Assembly: GCF_051967035.1 (NCBI RefSeq) | Contig: NZ_JBQCKK010000003.1 | Coordinates: 1-64,000 of the forward strand | Direction: 5' to 3' | Origin: Brevibacillus sp051967035 | GTDB taxonomy: Bacteria; Bacillota; Bacilli; Brevibacillales; Brevibacillaceae | DNA: 64,000 nucleotides | Part shown: positions 16,077-23,162 of the stretch, piece by piece | Layout: every line of letters starts with the position of its first letter | Numbering within the stretch: the first letter of the stretch is position 1 | Notes under the pieces: generated by a model | The model's database searches: none | What the model was told of the DNA's origin: nothing | What the model saw: only the letters and a program-made list of their open reading frames with translations | Translations under genes and position numbers: made by a program

Positions 16077-16703
16077 TTACGCTTTTTTGATTTCAAACAC
16101 GCACTTGTCTCCGCCTTTTGCCATGCAGGAGGTTTGCTCCACATCGGCATTCAGCACCCGGCGAAACAACGACAGCTCACAGGAGCAGGCCTGATTGAAT
16201 TCACGCGCTACCTGCGCGATCGGGCAGTTGAATTCCAAAATGCGGAATGCATTTCCGTCCGCGTCCGCTTCCCACTCCACCATGTAGCCTTTTTCATTTT
16301 GCAGCTCGGCGAGCTTTGCGACACGGTTTCGCAAGTCTCCTTGCATATGGGCGCGATACGATTCCTCCAGACGATTTTCGCGGCGGCGGAACAGCATTTC
16401 GACTTTTCCGGGACCGTCGATCTCTTTCAAGTCTTGCAAAAAATCAAGCGTTAAATGAGAATAATTGCGCGGAAACAGCTCATCTGCTTCCTGCGACAAG
16501 GAATATACGTTCGTTGGTCGTCCCATCGCTTGTCTCACAAGCGTAGACGTTATCAGACTGTCTCTTTCCAACGTGTTCAAATGGCGTCTGACTGCCATTT
16601 CGGTAATGCCCAGCTCGGCGGCCATGTCGCTGACTGAGAGTGAGCCTTTCACCTTGAGCATGTGCAGGATTTGGTCACGAGTGGACGTCCCCTCGTTTGC
16701 CAT
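16077..16703 (-). CDS. SufR-like DeoR/ArsR-type regulator with C-terminal cysteine cluster
   Basis: About 208 residues. The N-terminal winged helix-turn-helix (residues 8-60) includes GSLSVSDMAAELGITEMAVR. The C-terminal part carries CPIAQVAREFNQACSCEL, then TSCMAKGGDKC, a cysteine arrangement like that which binds a 4Fe-4S cluster in cyanobacterial SufR. SufR represses suf genes when its cluster is loaded. The suf operon is 39 kb away in this window, so the target is inferred. The start is ATG 16703 or GTG 16712; spacing from AAAGGA favours the ATG. It lies between yutF and yutE, both on the same strand. Confidence 0.75.
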   Translation of the reverse strand: MANEGTSTRDQILHMLKVKGSLSVSDMAAELGITEMAVRRHLNTLERDSLITSTLVRQAMGRPTNVYSLSQEADELFPRNYSHLTLDFLQDLKEIDGPGKVEMLFRRRENRLEESYRAHMQGDLRNRVAKLAELQNEKGYMVEWEADADGNAFRILEFNCPIAQVAREFNQACSCELSLFRRVLNADVEQTSCMAKGGDKCVFEIKKA

Positions 16704-16798
16704 ACGTGTCACCGTCCTTTCTACCTATTGTAGCGGATCGGTACGCTTTAGTAAACAAACGAAAGTGTTTTGTATAAAAAATCCGTTTCCCCATTGTC

Positions 16799-17233
16799 TT
16801 AGAACAATTCTTTCTGCAAAAACGCACGCACCTGCGGATCAAACCGCCGCATCGCTTCGATGGATTCGTTCACGAGCGCGAACATTTCTCCCGCCGGAAC
16901 GCTTGTGTAGCCAATGACCAGATGCTTGCGGAAATCGACCACACGGGTCAGCGTGACTGCCTGCTCATCTGTAATGACTTGTTCATCGCGCAAAATTTCG
17001 ACAATATCGCTGTAGCTACCGGGATCGCGCATGATAAAGCCGTCAATCAACGCATTTCCTACATCGACGATTCCTTCGATGGACAAGTGCAGGGCTCGCT
17101 CCATCGCTGCAACAGCCACTTCGTCCGCCAAAACCGCTTCGGCTCCCCGTTCCCTGAGCTTGTCCAGCAAATCAAGCATGGAAGACATATAGGCCAGTAC
17201 TTGGTCAATTCGCTTTGTATTCACGTCGTACAT
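16799..17233 (-). CDS. yutE: DUF86/HepT-like protein YutE
   Basis: 144 residues beginning MYDVNTKRIDQVLAYMSSML. The helical DUF86 pattern includes ALHLSIEGIVDVGNALID and, near residue 105, VVDFRKHLVIGYTSV. HepT toxins carry R-x4-6-H-x-Y at that position; here the R-K-H-L-V-I-G-Y spacing is off, so RNase activity is doubtful. No MNT-type nucleotidyltransferase antitoxin is adjacent. yutE is a standing member of the yutG-yutF-yutE-yutD block. AAGGAG precedes ATG 17233. Confidence 0.82.
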   Translation of the reverse strand: MYDVNTKRIDQVLAYMSSMLDLLDKLRERGAEAVLADEVAVAAMERALHLSIEGIVDVGNALIDGFIMRDPGSYSDIVEILRDEQVITDEQAVTLTRVVDFRKHLVIGYTSVPAGEMFALVNESIEAMRRFDPQVRAFLQKELF

Positions 17234-17243
17234 GAGATTCTCC

Positions 17244-17360
17244 TTATTTTCGCTTTTTCGTTTTTCGCTTGGCATAATAGATGGTAAACACAAACGTCAG
17301 AACCAGGACGACAAGGACCAATTCCCCTTCCTGCAAATAGGAATTGCTCACGGCTTTCAC
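17244..17360 (-). CDS. 38-residue membrane protein
   Basis: A GTG start at 17360 stands seven bases after AGGAGG. The product has one hydrophobic helix (ELVLVVLVLTFVFTIYYAK) and a very basic tail KRKTKKRK. It ends ten bases before the yutE start on the same strand and may be co-transcribed with it. The function is unknown; it looks like a single-pass peptide with a cytoplasmic basic tail. The longer frame to 17492 has no ribosome-binding site. Confidence 0.55.
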   Translation of the reverse strand: MKAVSNSYLQEGELVLVVLVLTFVFTIYYAKRKTKKRK

Positions 17361-17473
17361 CTCTTTTCCTCCAAACAGTATACCAAATTTGTCCCGGCTG
17401 TCACGAATCGGCTTGTGCTTTATGTTACAATGATGAGGTACATTTTTGCCGGCAGAAAGGGAGGAACTCGACT

Positions 17474-18448
17474 GTGGAACGCGAACTGGCATTGGAAATC
17501 GTGCGGGTAACAGAGATGGCTGCCCTCGCCTCGTCGCACTGGCTGGGACGGGGCAAGAAAAAGGAAGCGGACGGAGCGGCGACCAGCGCCATGCGCGCCA
17601 TGTTTGACACGATTAACATGAGGGGAACCGTCGTCATTGGCGAAGGGGAGCTGGACGAAGCTCCGATGCTGTACATTGGCGAAAAACTCGGTCACCCGGA
17701 TGCGATTGGCCCTGAAGTAGACGTCGCCGTAGACCCGCTGGAGGGGACGACGATCGTTGCCAAGGGACACAACAATGCCATGTCGGTGATCGCGATTGGC
17801 GACCGCGGAACGTTGCTGCATGCCCCCGACATGTACATGATGAAAATGGCGGTTGGCAAGCGGGCTGCGGGACAAATCAACCTTTTCGATCCCGTGGATA
17901 AAATGATAGAAGTAGTCGCCGAGGCAAACAACAAACGCATTCAGGATGTGACCGTCATCATCCAGGAGCGGGAGCGGCATCAGGACATCATCGACACCGT
18001 AAGGGAAAAAGGCGCACGCGTCAAGCTGTTCGGCGATGGCGATGTCGGCGCAGCGATTGCCCCCTGTCTGCCGCATACAGGGATTGACCTGTTTCTCGGC
18101 ATCGGCGGCGCACCGGAAGGCGTCATCAGTGCGGCGGCGATCAAATGTCTCGGGGGCGACATGCAAGCGATGCTCAAGCCGCAAAACGACAGCGAACGAA
18201 AGCGCTGCATCCAGATGGGGCTTGCCAATCCGGAGCAGTTGTTGACGCTGCACGATCTGGTAAAAGGAGACGACGCCATCTTCGCGGCAACAGGAGTATC
18301 GGACGGCGAACTGCTGCAAGGGGTGCGCTACTTGGGCGACGACATGGTAGAAACGCACTCCATCGTCATGCGCGCCCAGACGAAAACGATCCGTTTTGTC
18401 CGCGCTTTGCACAATATCGAACACAAACCCAATCTGTCATGGAAGTAG
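17474..18448 (+). CDS. glpX: Fructose-1,6-bisphosphatase class II GlpX
   Basis: 324 residues. The metal- and substrate-binding motifs are VVIGEGELDEAPMLY (near 58-72) and VDPLEGTTIVA (near 90), with GGAPEGVISAAA near 215. GlpX hydrolyses fructose-1,6-bisphosphate in gluconeogenesis. Together with pckA at 60.8 kb it supports growth on non-sugar carbon. The start is GTG 17474, nine bases after GGGAGG. The DUF3055 gene follows 12 bases after its stop, in an operon-like arrangement closed by a terminator. Confidence 0.93.
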   Translation: MERELALEIVRVTEMAALASSHWLGRGKKKEADGAATSAMRAMFDTINMRGTVVIGEGELDEAPMLYIGEKLGHPDAIGPEVDVAVDPLEGTTIVAKGHNNAMSVIAIGDRGTLLHAPDMYMMKMAVGKRAAGQINLFDPVDKMIEVVAEANNKRIQDVTVIIQERERHQDIIDTVREKGARVKLFGDGDVGAAIAPCLPHTGIDLFLGIGGAPEGVISAAAIKCLGGDMQAMLKPQNDSERKRCIQMGLANPEQLLTLHDLVKGDDAIFAATGVSDGELLQGVRYLGDDMVETHSIVMRAQTKTIRFVRALHNIEHKPNLSWK

Positions 18449-18460
18449 AGGAGCGTATTT

Positions 18461-18730
18461 ATGGCGAACGACTTGTTTTTCTTGTACGATGAATCGGAGG
18501 ATACCAAAACCCGCTTTGTCAGCTTTATGGGCGAATCGACCCGGTTCGATCTGGCCATCACAACGACCAACCGGTTTTACGGCAAAAAGCTGGTCATCAA
18601 TATTCAAAACGGCCGATCGGCGATTATCGGGGAAGACGATCTCGGGGAAGAAGGCTACCTTGAATTTGCTTTTAATCTGAATGAAGAGGAAGCCGAAGAG
18701 TTGAAAACCTTTTTGGAAACCGTTATCTAG
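18461..18730 (+). CDS. DUF3055 family protein
   Basis: 89 residues beginning MANDLFFLYDESEDTKTRFV. The phrases RFDLAITTTNRFYGKKLV and DDLGEEGYLEFAF match the small conserved DUF3055 family of Bacillales, whose function is unknown. It lies 12 bases downstream of glpX and is followed by a terminator, so it is probably co-expressed with glpX. Confidence 0.8.
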   Translation: MANDLFFLYDESEDTKTRFVSFMGESTRFDLAITTTNRFYGKKLVINIQNGRSAIIGEDDLGEEGYLEFAFNLNEEEAEELKTFLETVI

Positions 18731-18751
18731 CCCTGCTTCCGGCAGCCCCGG

Positions 18752-18787
18752 GCCCATCTCGAAACAAGCCGTTTCGGATGGGCTTTT
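18752..18787 (+). terminator. Terminator of the glpX unit
   Basis: GCCCATC-CGAAAC pairs with GTTTCG-GATGGGC around a short loop, followed by TTTT. Confidence 0.8.
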
Positions 18788-18882
18788 CGGTGCCCAAATC
18801 CATACGGACAACGCTCCACATCGGCGAATGTCTCGTATACTGCTACTGCACATACAGACAACGAGAGGAGTGCAGTCGCACC

Positions 18883-19137
18883 ATGCAACCTTATCCAGCT
18901 GACGATCAACCGTTGCAGGCTCATCAGGCGGAAGACCACTACCAGACGATTCCGGAAGATCAGGCGCATCCCGTCTTCTTTCGCAGAAGAAGAAACGACG
19001 GCGGGTTCCCTCTCATCATTCCGCTCCCTTATGGCTACTATCCGCCCTATTACTATCCGTACCCGTATCCTTACTCGTATCCGTACTATCCCTATCCGTA
19101 TCAGCCCTACCCGTTTTACGGCGGATATGGAATCTAG
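18883..19137 (+). CDS. Pro/Tyr-rich low-complexity protein, possibly spore coat-like
   Basis: 84 residues. The first half is polar (Asp, Gln, His) and ends FRRRRNDGGFP. The second half is almost entirely Pro, Tyr and Gly, with repeated P-Y-P-Y units (for example YYPYPYPYSYPYYPYPYQ), ending GGYGI. Such tracts are common in spore coat proteins of Bacillales, which can be cross-linked through tyrosines. That role is an inference from composition. GAGGAG lies 12 bases before ATG 18883. Confidence 0.6.
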   Translation: MQPYPADDQPLQAHQAEDHYQTIPEDQAHPVFFRRRRNDGGFPLIIPLPYGYYPPYYYPYPYPYSYPYYPYPYQPYPFYGGYGI

Positions 19138-19165
19138 CCAGATACTTCAAGCTCTATGAAAAGGA

Positions 19166-19213
19166 AAAGGGGCCTCTCTCAAGCCGAGAAATCGACGTTG
19201 AGACGGCCCCTTT
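19166..19213. terminator. Bidirectional terminator between convergent genes
   Basis: AAAGGGGCC pairs with GGCCCCTTT, and the inner CTCTCAA/TTGAGA segment extends the stem. It serves the Pro/Tyr-rich gene and possibly the Spo0E-like gene on the other strand. Confidence 0.75.
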
Positions 19214-19268
19214 GACTACTAACAAGCAAAAAATTTGCCAAAAACCACGTGCGTTGACTGGGGGAATC

Positions 19269-19457
19269 TCACTTTTTTTGCATCATTTTTGATTGAATGA
19301 CGAGAATGTGTTGATCCAGTTTTTGGCTTAAATGCACGACTTCATCATCCAAAAAGTCCTTCTTCTTTAAAAACAATTGCACCAGTTGTTCTCGCAATTG
19401 TTCCATGTTGCTTTCCAAATGCTCGAAATCGAAAGAACTTTCCCCTTCCCGATCCAT
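19269..19457 (-). CDS. Spo0E-like phosphatase with uncertain start
   Basis: The C-terminal 45 residues (from MEQLREQLVQLF) are a classic Spo0E pair of helices with the signature LSQKLDQHI. ATG 19457 has no ribosome-binding site. ATG 19406 has only a weak GGAAAG. The frame stays open a further 38 codons upstream, to a strong GGAGGG at 19572-19577 that stands six bases before an ATA codon (19565). The true protein may therefore be longer than drawn. Spo0E proteins dephosphorylate response regulators that control sporulation. It is adjacent to the RRNPP cassette. Confidence 0.72.
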   Translation of the reverse strand: MDREGESSFDFEHLESNMEQLREQLVQLFLKKKDFLDDEVVHLSQKLDQHILVIQSKMMQKK

Positions 19458-19562
19458 AGGTAGCGTGGCACATTTCTTAATAGGAGCTATAACTGCTCCT
19501 TCTGCGGGCGTTCCTCTACCCTGGCGAAGGGATGGAACATCATTTTTACATGAAATAGCTCC

Positions 19563-19611
19563 TATAGTTATCCCTCCTTTTTCTTACTAAAAAAGTATAT
19601 GGATAACTATA
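19563..19611 (-). promoter_or_regulatory. Leader hairpin overlapping the ribosome-binding site of the Spo0E-like gene
   Basis: A perfect 11-bp inverted repeat (TATAGTTATCC at 19563-19573, GGATAACTATA at 19601-19611) brackets the AAGGAGGG ribosome-binding site. Folding would sequester part of that site. A second inverted pair, TAGGAGCTAT (19481-19490) and ATAGCTCCTA (19555-19564), lies inside the possible coding extension. Confidence 0.5.
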
Positions 19612-19660
19612 TACTGGCATTCAAAAAACGGGCGACTGACAAAATTTGAATAGTAAAAAA

Positions 19661-19682
19661 ATCATCCTCAGAAGAGGATGAT
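19661..19682 (-). terminator. Terminator of the regulator-peptide cassette
   Basis: ATCATCCTC pairs with GAGGATGAT around a 4-base loop; on the - strand it is followed by seven T. Confidence 0.88.
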
Positions 19683-19693
19683 TTTTCTCCGTG

Positions 19694-19816
19694 TTATCCA
19701 CCAACACCGTGTTCATATTGGATAACGGTTCCTTTTGGGATTGGTGCTTGTCCACCCGTAACGCTACTATACAGTCCCAAAACTAAAACGATTGATAGCA
19801 AAATCGACCTCTTCAT
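19694..19816 (-). CDS. Phr/NprX-like secreted signalling propeptide
   Basis: 40 residues. A basic start (MKRS) and hydrophobic stretch (ILLSIVLVLGLYSSV) form a secretion signal. A short polar tail follows, ending GTVIQYEHGVGG. ATG 19816 stands seven bases after GGAGGGG. The gene overlaps the 3' end of the upstream TPR regulator by 50 bases in another frame and is followed by a strong terminator. This is the layout of RRNPP receptor-propeptide pairs (Rap-Phr, NprR-NprX, PlcR-PapR), where the exported peptide is trimmed, re-imported by Opp and binds the receptor. The mature peptide is probably within the last 5-10 residues (inference). Confidence 0.78.
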   Translation of the reverse strand: MKRSILLSIVLVLGLYSSVTGGQAPIPKGTVIQYEHGVGG

Positions 19817-21164
19817 TTCGTATCCCCTCCATGATTTGCTTGTACTCTATTTTTTGTTGATTTGTTGCATGTGATCGAAAAGCTTCGAATAGTGTAACAC
19901 AACGAACGAAATCACTGTCATTCTTCATGATAGCCGATAAAGCCAGACAACGTAAAATATCTTCCATTCCGCTCACGTACTGGCGATACGTAGCTAGCTC
20001 ATATCGAAAACGAAAATAACGATCCATCTGAATGGAGTTATCGTATTCGTTACAATCATGAATCTGATTTGAAAATTGTTCGAGAATTCCGTCCACTTTA
20101 AATCTATGCTTATTGGCGGATTCCAAAATGGCTAGTAAGCCAGAAAGGATCTCTTTTGGGTGCTCGATAAGGAACCGGGTGTAGGCAGGCAGAACATCAA
20201 TGTTCCCCAGGAGAACATCTAGCGTATAGCGATTAGCCGTTGCCCACAGTCGAAACTTTTCGGCCTCTATCCGTCCTGTTTCATCCAAAAGTGCAAACTC
20301 ACTCAGATCAGCATAACCAGAGATACATTTCTTCGCCTCTTCATACAATCCTTGCTTTTCCAAGGCAGCACTCTTCAAAAGGAATCCCTGCCCGTAGTAT
20401 ACGACGAAATGTCGCTCTGTCTTTGGCAAAATGATTTTTCTGTTCATTTTCCGCCCGCGCAACTCATCCTGGAAAACAGCCGTTGCCAACTCCCTTAGCT
20501 CATCAGCATAACGCTCTACCTCTTGCCATTTGTGAAGCGAAAAGCATACATTGGCAAGATGCAACAGGGCATCCAGTTGATAGTTTTCAGGCAGTCTCTT
20601 TCGATACGGATCAAATTGTATGACAGCCTTCCAATTTTTTTCTGAATCGGTACCTTGCAGGGCTCGAAATAATCGATATTGTGCGATGACAAAACGCTCA
20701 TTATGGCTGTTTTTTTCCGTATCAATGACGAACTGATAAAATGGAACCGACTCCTTGCGTTTCCCTTTGGTAAAGAGTTGCTCGGCTACCAGAAAGAGAA
20801 TGGGGATGTTTTTCTGATCGTCCAGTAGCTTGGAGACTAGCGAATCAATACAATCCCACCGACCGATTTCCGCGCATCGAACTAGGTATGGGATAACCCT
20901 GGACCGCGACACTTTTCCTTCCATAAGACACTCTGACTCGTACAGTTCATACAGCCAGCCTTGAGATTGCCCAAACGCATGAGCAAATGCATCCAAGTGA
21001 GCAATCTTCATGGAGCGGGGGGGAATCCGATTTAAAAGGTCGCTCAATACTCCCTGATTAATACCTGTTATGTCGCTAAGTCTAGTCAGTGTGTAACCAC
21101 GTTCTTTCAGCTGATGTTCAATCTCGGTACGTAATGATCGTTGAACGGTCCTGCATTCCCCCAT
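19767..21164 (-). CDS. RRNPP-type HTH-TPR transcriptional regulator
   Basis: 465 residues. The N-terminal HTH (about residues 8-55) contains LTRLSDITGINQGVLSDLLN. From about residue 75 to the end the protein is helical with TPR-like repeats (for example YQLDALLHLANVCFSLHKWQ and YYGQGFLLKSAALEKQGLYE). This is the architecture of peptide-sensing regulators such as NprR, PlcR and AimR. ATG 21164 follows AGGGGAG. The overlapping propeptide gene is the presumed ligand source. Its targets are unknown; the neighbouring Spo0E-like gene is a plausible one. AT content is higher than in the flanking housekeeping genes. Confidence 0.85.
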   Translation of the reverse strand: MGECRTVQRSLRTEIEHQLKERGYTLTRLSDITGINQGVLSDLLNRIPPRSMKIAHLDAFAHAFGQSQGWLYELYESECLMEGKVSRSRVIPYLVRCAEIGRWDCIDSLVSKLLDDQKNIPILFLVAEQLFTKGKRKESVPFYQFVIDTEKNSHNERFVIAQYRLFRALQGTDSEKNWKAVIQFDPYRKRLPENYQLDALLHLANVCFSLHKWQEVERYADELRELATAVFQDELRGRKMNRKIILPKTERHFVVYYGQGFLLKSAALEKQGLYEEAKKCISGYADLSEFALLDETGRIEAEKFRLWATANRYTLDVLLGNIDVLPAYTRFLIEHPKEILSGLLAILESANKHRFKVDGILEQFSNQIHDCNEYDNSIQMDRYFRFRYELATYRQYVSGMEDILRCLALSAIMKNDSDFVRCVTLFEAFRSHATNQQKIEYKQIMEGIRNEEVDFAINRFSFGTV

Positions 21165-21417
21165 ATTCGATCTCCCCTTCTTACACACAAGAAACATACA
21201 CCATTACCTATATTTCACATTAACAAGAGCCTTATGTAAATATTTTACAGACTTAGCCGTCGATTTGCAAGATTTGGTTTTTTAGGGTACAGACTGGCGA
21301 CATGGACACGGGTTTTATGAAGCTTTCCGAAAAAGAAAAAGAAGCCTGAGAAAAACGAGTGGTTTTTCCAAGCTTCTTTATTCGGGACTTATTCGACGGC
21401 CCCTTAGTCTGTTTTCC

Positions 21418-22062
21418 TTATGTGTCACGCTTGGGCGTGCTCTGGCTCTGTCCGGTCGGAACCTTGTCGCGGTCGCGGCTTTGGCGCGTCTGGTTTGGAC
21501 GCTTCTCCCGCGAAGGCGCGTCCTTGCCGCTTTTCTCCGGCTTATCCTTGTGAAACTTCGGCTTGTCCGATCGCTCGTGGCGACCTCCAGACCGTTCGTG
21601 TGCGCCTCCGCTGTGGTGGTTTCGCTCCTGGCGATCCTGCCTGTTGTGGCGCGGATGAAAACGGCGCCGTTCCTTGCGCTCGACAATCATCGGAGAGTTC
21701 TCGCCACGGGACGAGTCCTGCCGGATATCGAGAATGCTGTCTGGATTCTCGTTTGGGCCTTCCTGTTCGGAGCCGTTATTGCCAACCGTCGCCTTTACCT
21801 TGCGCAAGACAAAGTACGGGCAGCCAAAGTTGCAAAACTCGTGCAGGTACTCATCCAAAGCGGCGATCCGCTGCTCGAACGGTACTTTGCGATTGGAATC
21901 TGTGTAAAATCCCCGCAAACGGAGCTGGCCGTAACCCCAGTCTCCGACGATGTAATCGTATTTGTCGAGGATATCGCTGTAGCGCTCCCTGAATGCTTCC
22001 GGATTCCAGCCGTCGCGATTTTCTTCCATGACTTCATAAGTACCGGCTTGCGTGCGAATCAA
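21418..22062 (-). CDS. yutD: YutD-like protein with a long basic C-terminal tail
   Basis: 214 residues. The first roughly 90 match YutD: ENRDGWNPEAFRERYSDILD, DYIVGDWGYGQLRLRGFY and FCNFGCPYFVLRK. B. subtilis YutD is only about 100 residues long (from memory). Here a tail of some 115 residues follows, rich in Arg, Lys, His, Asp and Ser (for example RFHPRHNRQDRQERNHHSGG), and looks disordered and nucleic-acid binding. The start is TTG 22062, eight bases after AAGGAGG; the GTG at 22137 lacks a site. The function of YutD is unknown. Confidence 0.8.
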   Translation of the reverse strand: MIRTQAGTYEVMEENRDGWNPEAFRERYSDILDKYDYIVGDWGYGQLRLRGFYTDSNRKVPFEQRIAALDEYLHEFCNFGCPYFVLRKVKATVGNNGSEQEGPNENPDSILDIRQDSSRGENSPMIVERKERRRFHPRHNRQDRQERNHHSGGAHERSGGRHERSDKPKFHKDKPEKSGKDAPSREKRPNQTRQSRDRDKVPTGQSQSTPKRDT

Positions 22063-22187
22063 GTCCGCTTCCTCCTTACACTGGTATACTTTCGTCCATC
22101 TTATCACATTTCCAGCCGCAAGAGATAAAATTCCCACGAAAACTGCGCAAGCCCCCTGGACATTCTATCGTGTAGGGGGTGTTACCA

Positions 22188-23084
22188 TTGAAAAAGACAT
22201 GGTTGTATCCTGCGATTGCAGGCATTGCTCTCTTGGCTTCCGCTTGTGCGAACAACGCTGCGCCAAACTACGCGCATCCAAACCAGACCGCTCCTCACGT
22301 CACGAATGTGGACGGGTTGCATGGACGCAACTACGACGGCATGCGCTCCGCCAACTTTGACGGAATGCACGTCCGCAACGGTGTTGGCCTGAACAACATG
22401 CCGAGCGTCGATAATGGCAAGTACCCGAACGGGACGTATCCACGGGCGAACGTCAACCAGTACAACGCCTACACCAGTGGCATGCGACCGTACAACGCCT
22501 TTACCGGCCCTAACGACGGGGTGTTGGGCACGCCGAATCGAATGGGCCATTCCATTTATCAAAAGCGGGCCTGGGATCGCGCCGGAGCTGGCATCATGCA
22601 AACCGGCATGCCAAAAATGGGCTACGCCCAGACGAGCCGGGCAAGCATGAACACTGCTGGCGCCCAAAACGTTTATGTAGACCGCGATGCCCTGGCGCAA
22701 GCCGTCGGCAACGTCACAACGAGCTGCCCAGGCGTTCAGCGTTCTACTGTCCTGGTGACGGACGAAGAAATCTTCGTCGGTCTGCACACGCAGGGAGTAG
22801 ATGCTCGCACAGCGAAAAACCAGGCGAAAATGAATGCGCAGTCGATCTCGCCACGCTATTACAAGGTATATGTGACGGACAACCCGAATGACATTCAGGA
22901 GATTGCCCGTGTCGCCAGCCGTTCCAGCAACCTGCATACAGCGCGTAACGAAGATGCGGCCAGCATCGACACGCTCATCAAGCGGCTGGGCGGCGTAACA
23001 GACGGCGAGCAAGGAAAAAGCATGAACGCTCAAAAGAGCGCGAAGGCCACTCACCCAGCGAAAATGGGTACAACCAGTCGCTAA
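22188..23084 (+). CDS. yutC: YhcN/YlaJ family sporulation lipoprotein (YutC-like)
   Basis: 298 residues. The start is TTG 22188, six bases after GGGGGTG. The signal KKTWLYPAIAGIALLASAC ends in a lipobox (ASAC). Residues 20-130 are Asn/Gly/Met-rich with repeated short units such as DGLHGRNYDGMRSANFDGMH. The C-terminal domain (about 160-270) matches the YhcN/YlaJ fold: VTTSCPGVQRSTVLVTDEEI and NPNDIQEIARVAS. Family members are found in the spore inner membrane or cortex. In B. subtilis yutC lies beside lipA and yutD, as here. Confidence 0.82.
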   Translation: MKKTWLYPAIAGIALLASACANNAAPNYAHPNQTAPHVTNVDGLHGRNYDGMRSANFDGMHVRNGVGLNNMPSVDNGKYPNGTYPRANVNQYNAYTSGMRPYNAFTGPNDGVLGTPNRMGHSIYQKRAWDRAGAGIMQTGMPKMGYAQTSRASMNTAGAQNVYVDRDALAQAVGNVTTSCPGVQRSTVLVTDEEIFVGLHTQGVDARTAKNQAKMNAQSISPRYYKVYVTDNPNDIQEIARVASRSSNLHTARNEDAASIDTLIKRLGGVTDGEQGKSMNAQKSAKATHPAKMGTTSR

Positions 23085-23108
23085 GCGCATCTCCCCTGTA
23101 TAGAGAAG

Positions 23109-23156
23109 AACCCCCTTTTTGCAGCGATGTTTTCGCATGCAAGGAGGGGGTTTTTC
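23109..23156. terminator. Bidirectional terminator between yutC and lipA
   Basis: AACCCCCTTTTTGCA pairs imperfectly with TGCAAGGAGGGGGTT around a loop, followed by T residues in either direction. Confidence 0.8.
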
Positions 23157-23162
23157 TTCTTA

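Noticed and set aside
21322..21380. Terminator between the RRNPP gene and yutD
   Set aside because: The stem (AAGAAGC/GCTTCTT) is weak, with mismatched inner parts and a poor T run.
22182..23138. 318-residue frame opposite the YutC-like lipoprotein
   Set aside because: The + strand has a lipobox, a ribosome-binding site and the YhcN/YlaJ fold; the antisense frame has none.
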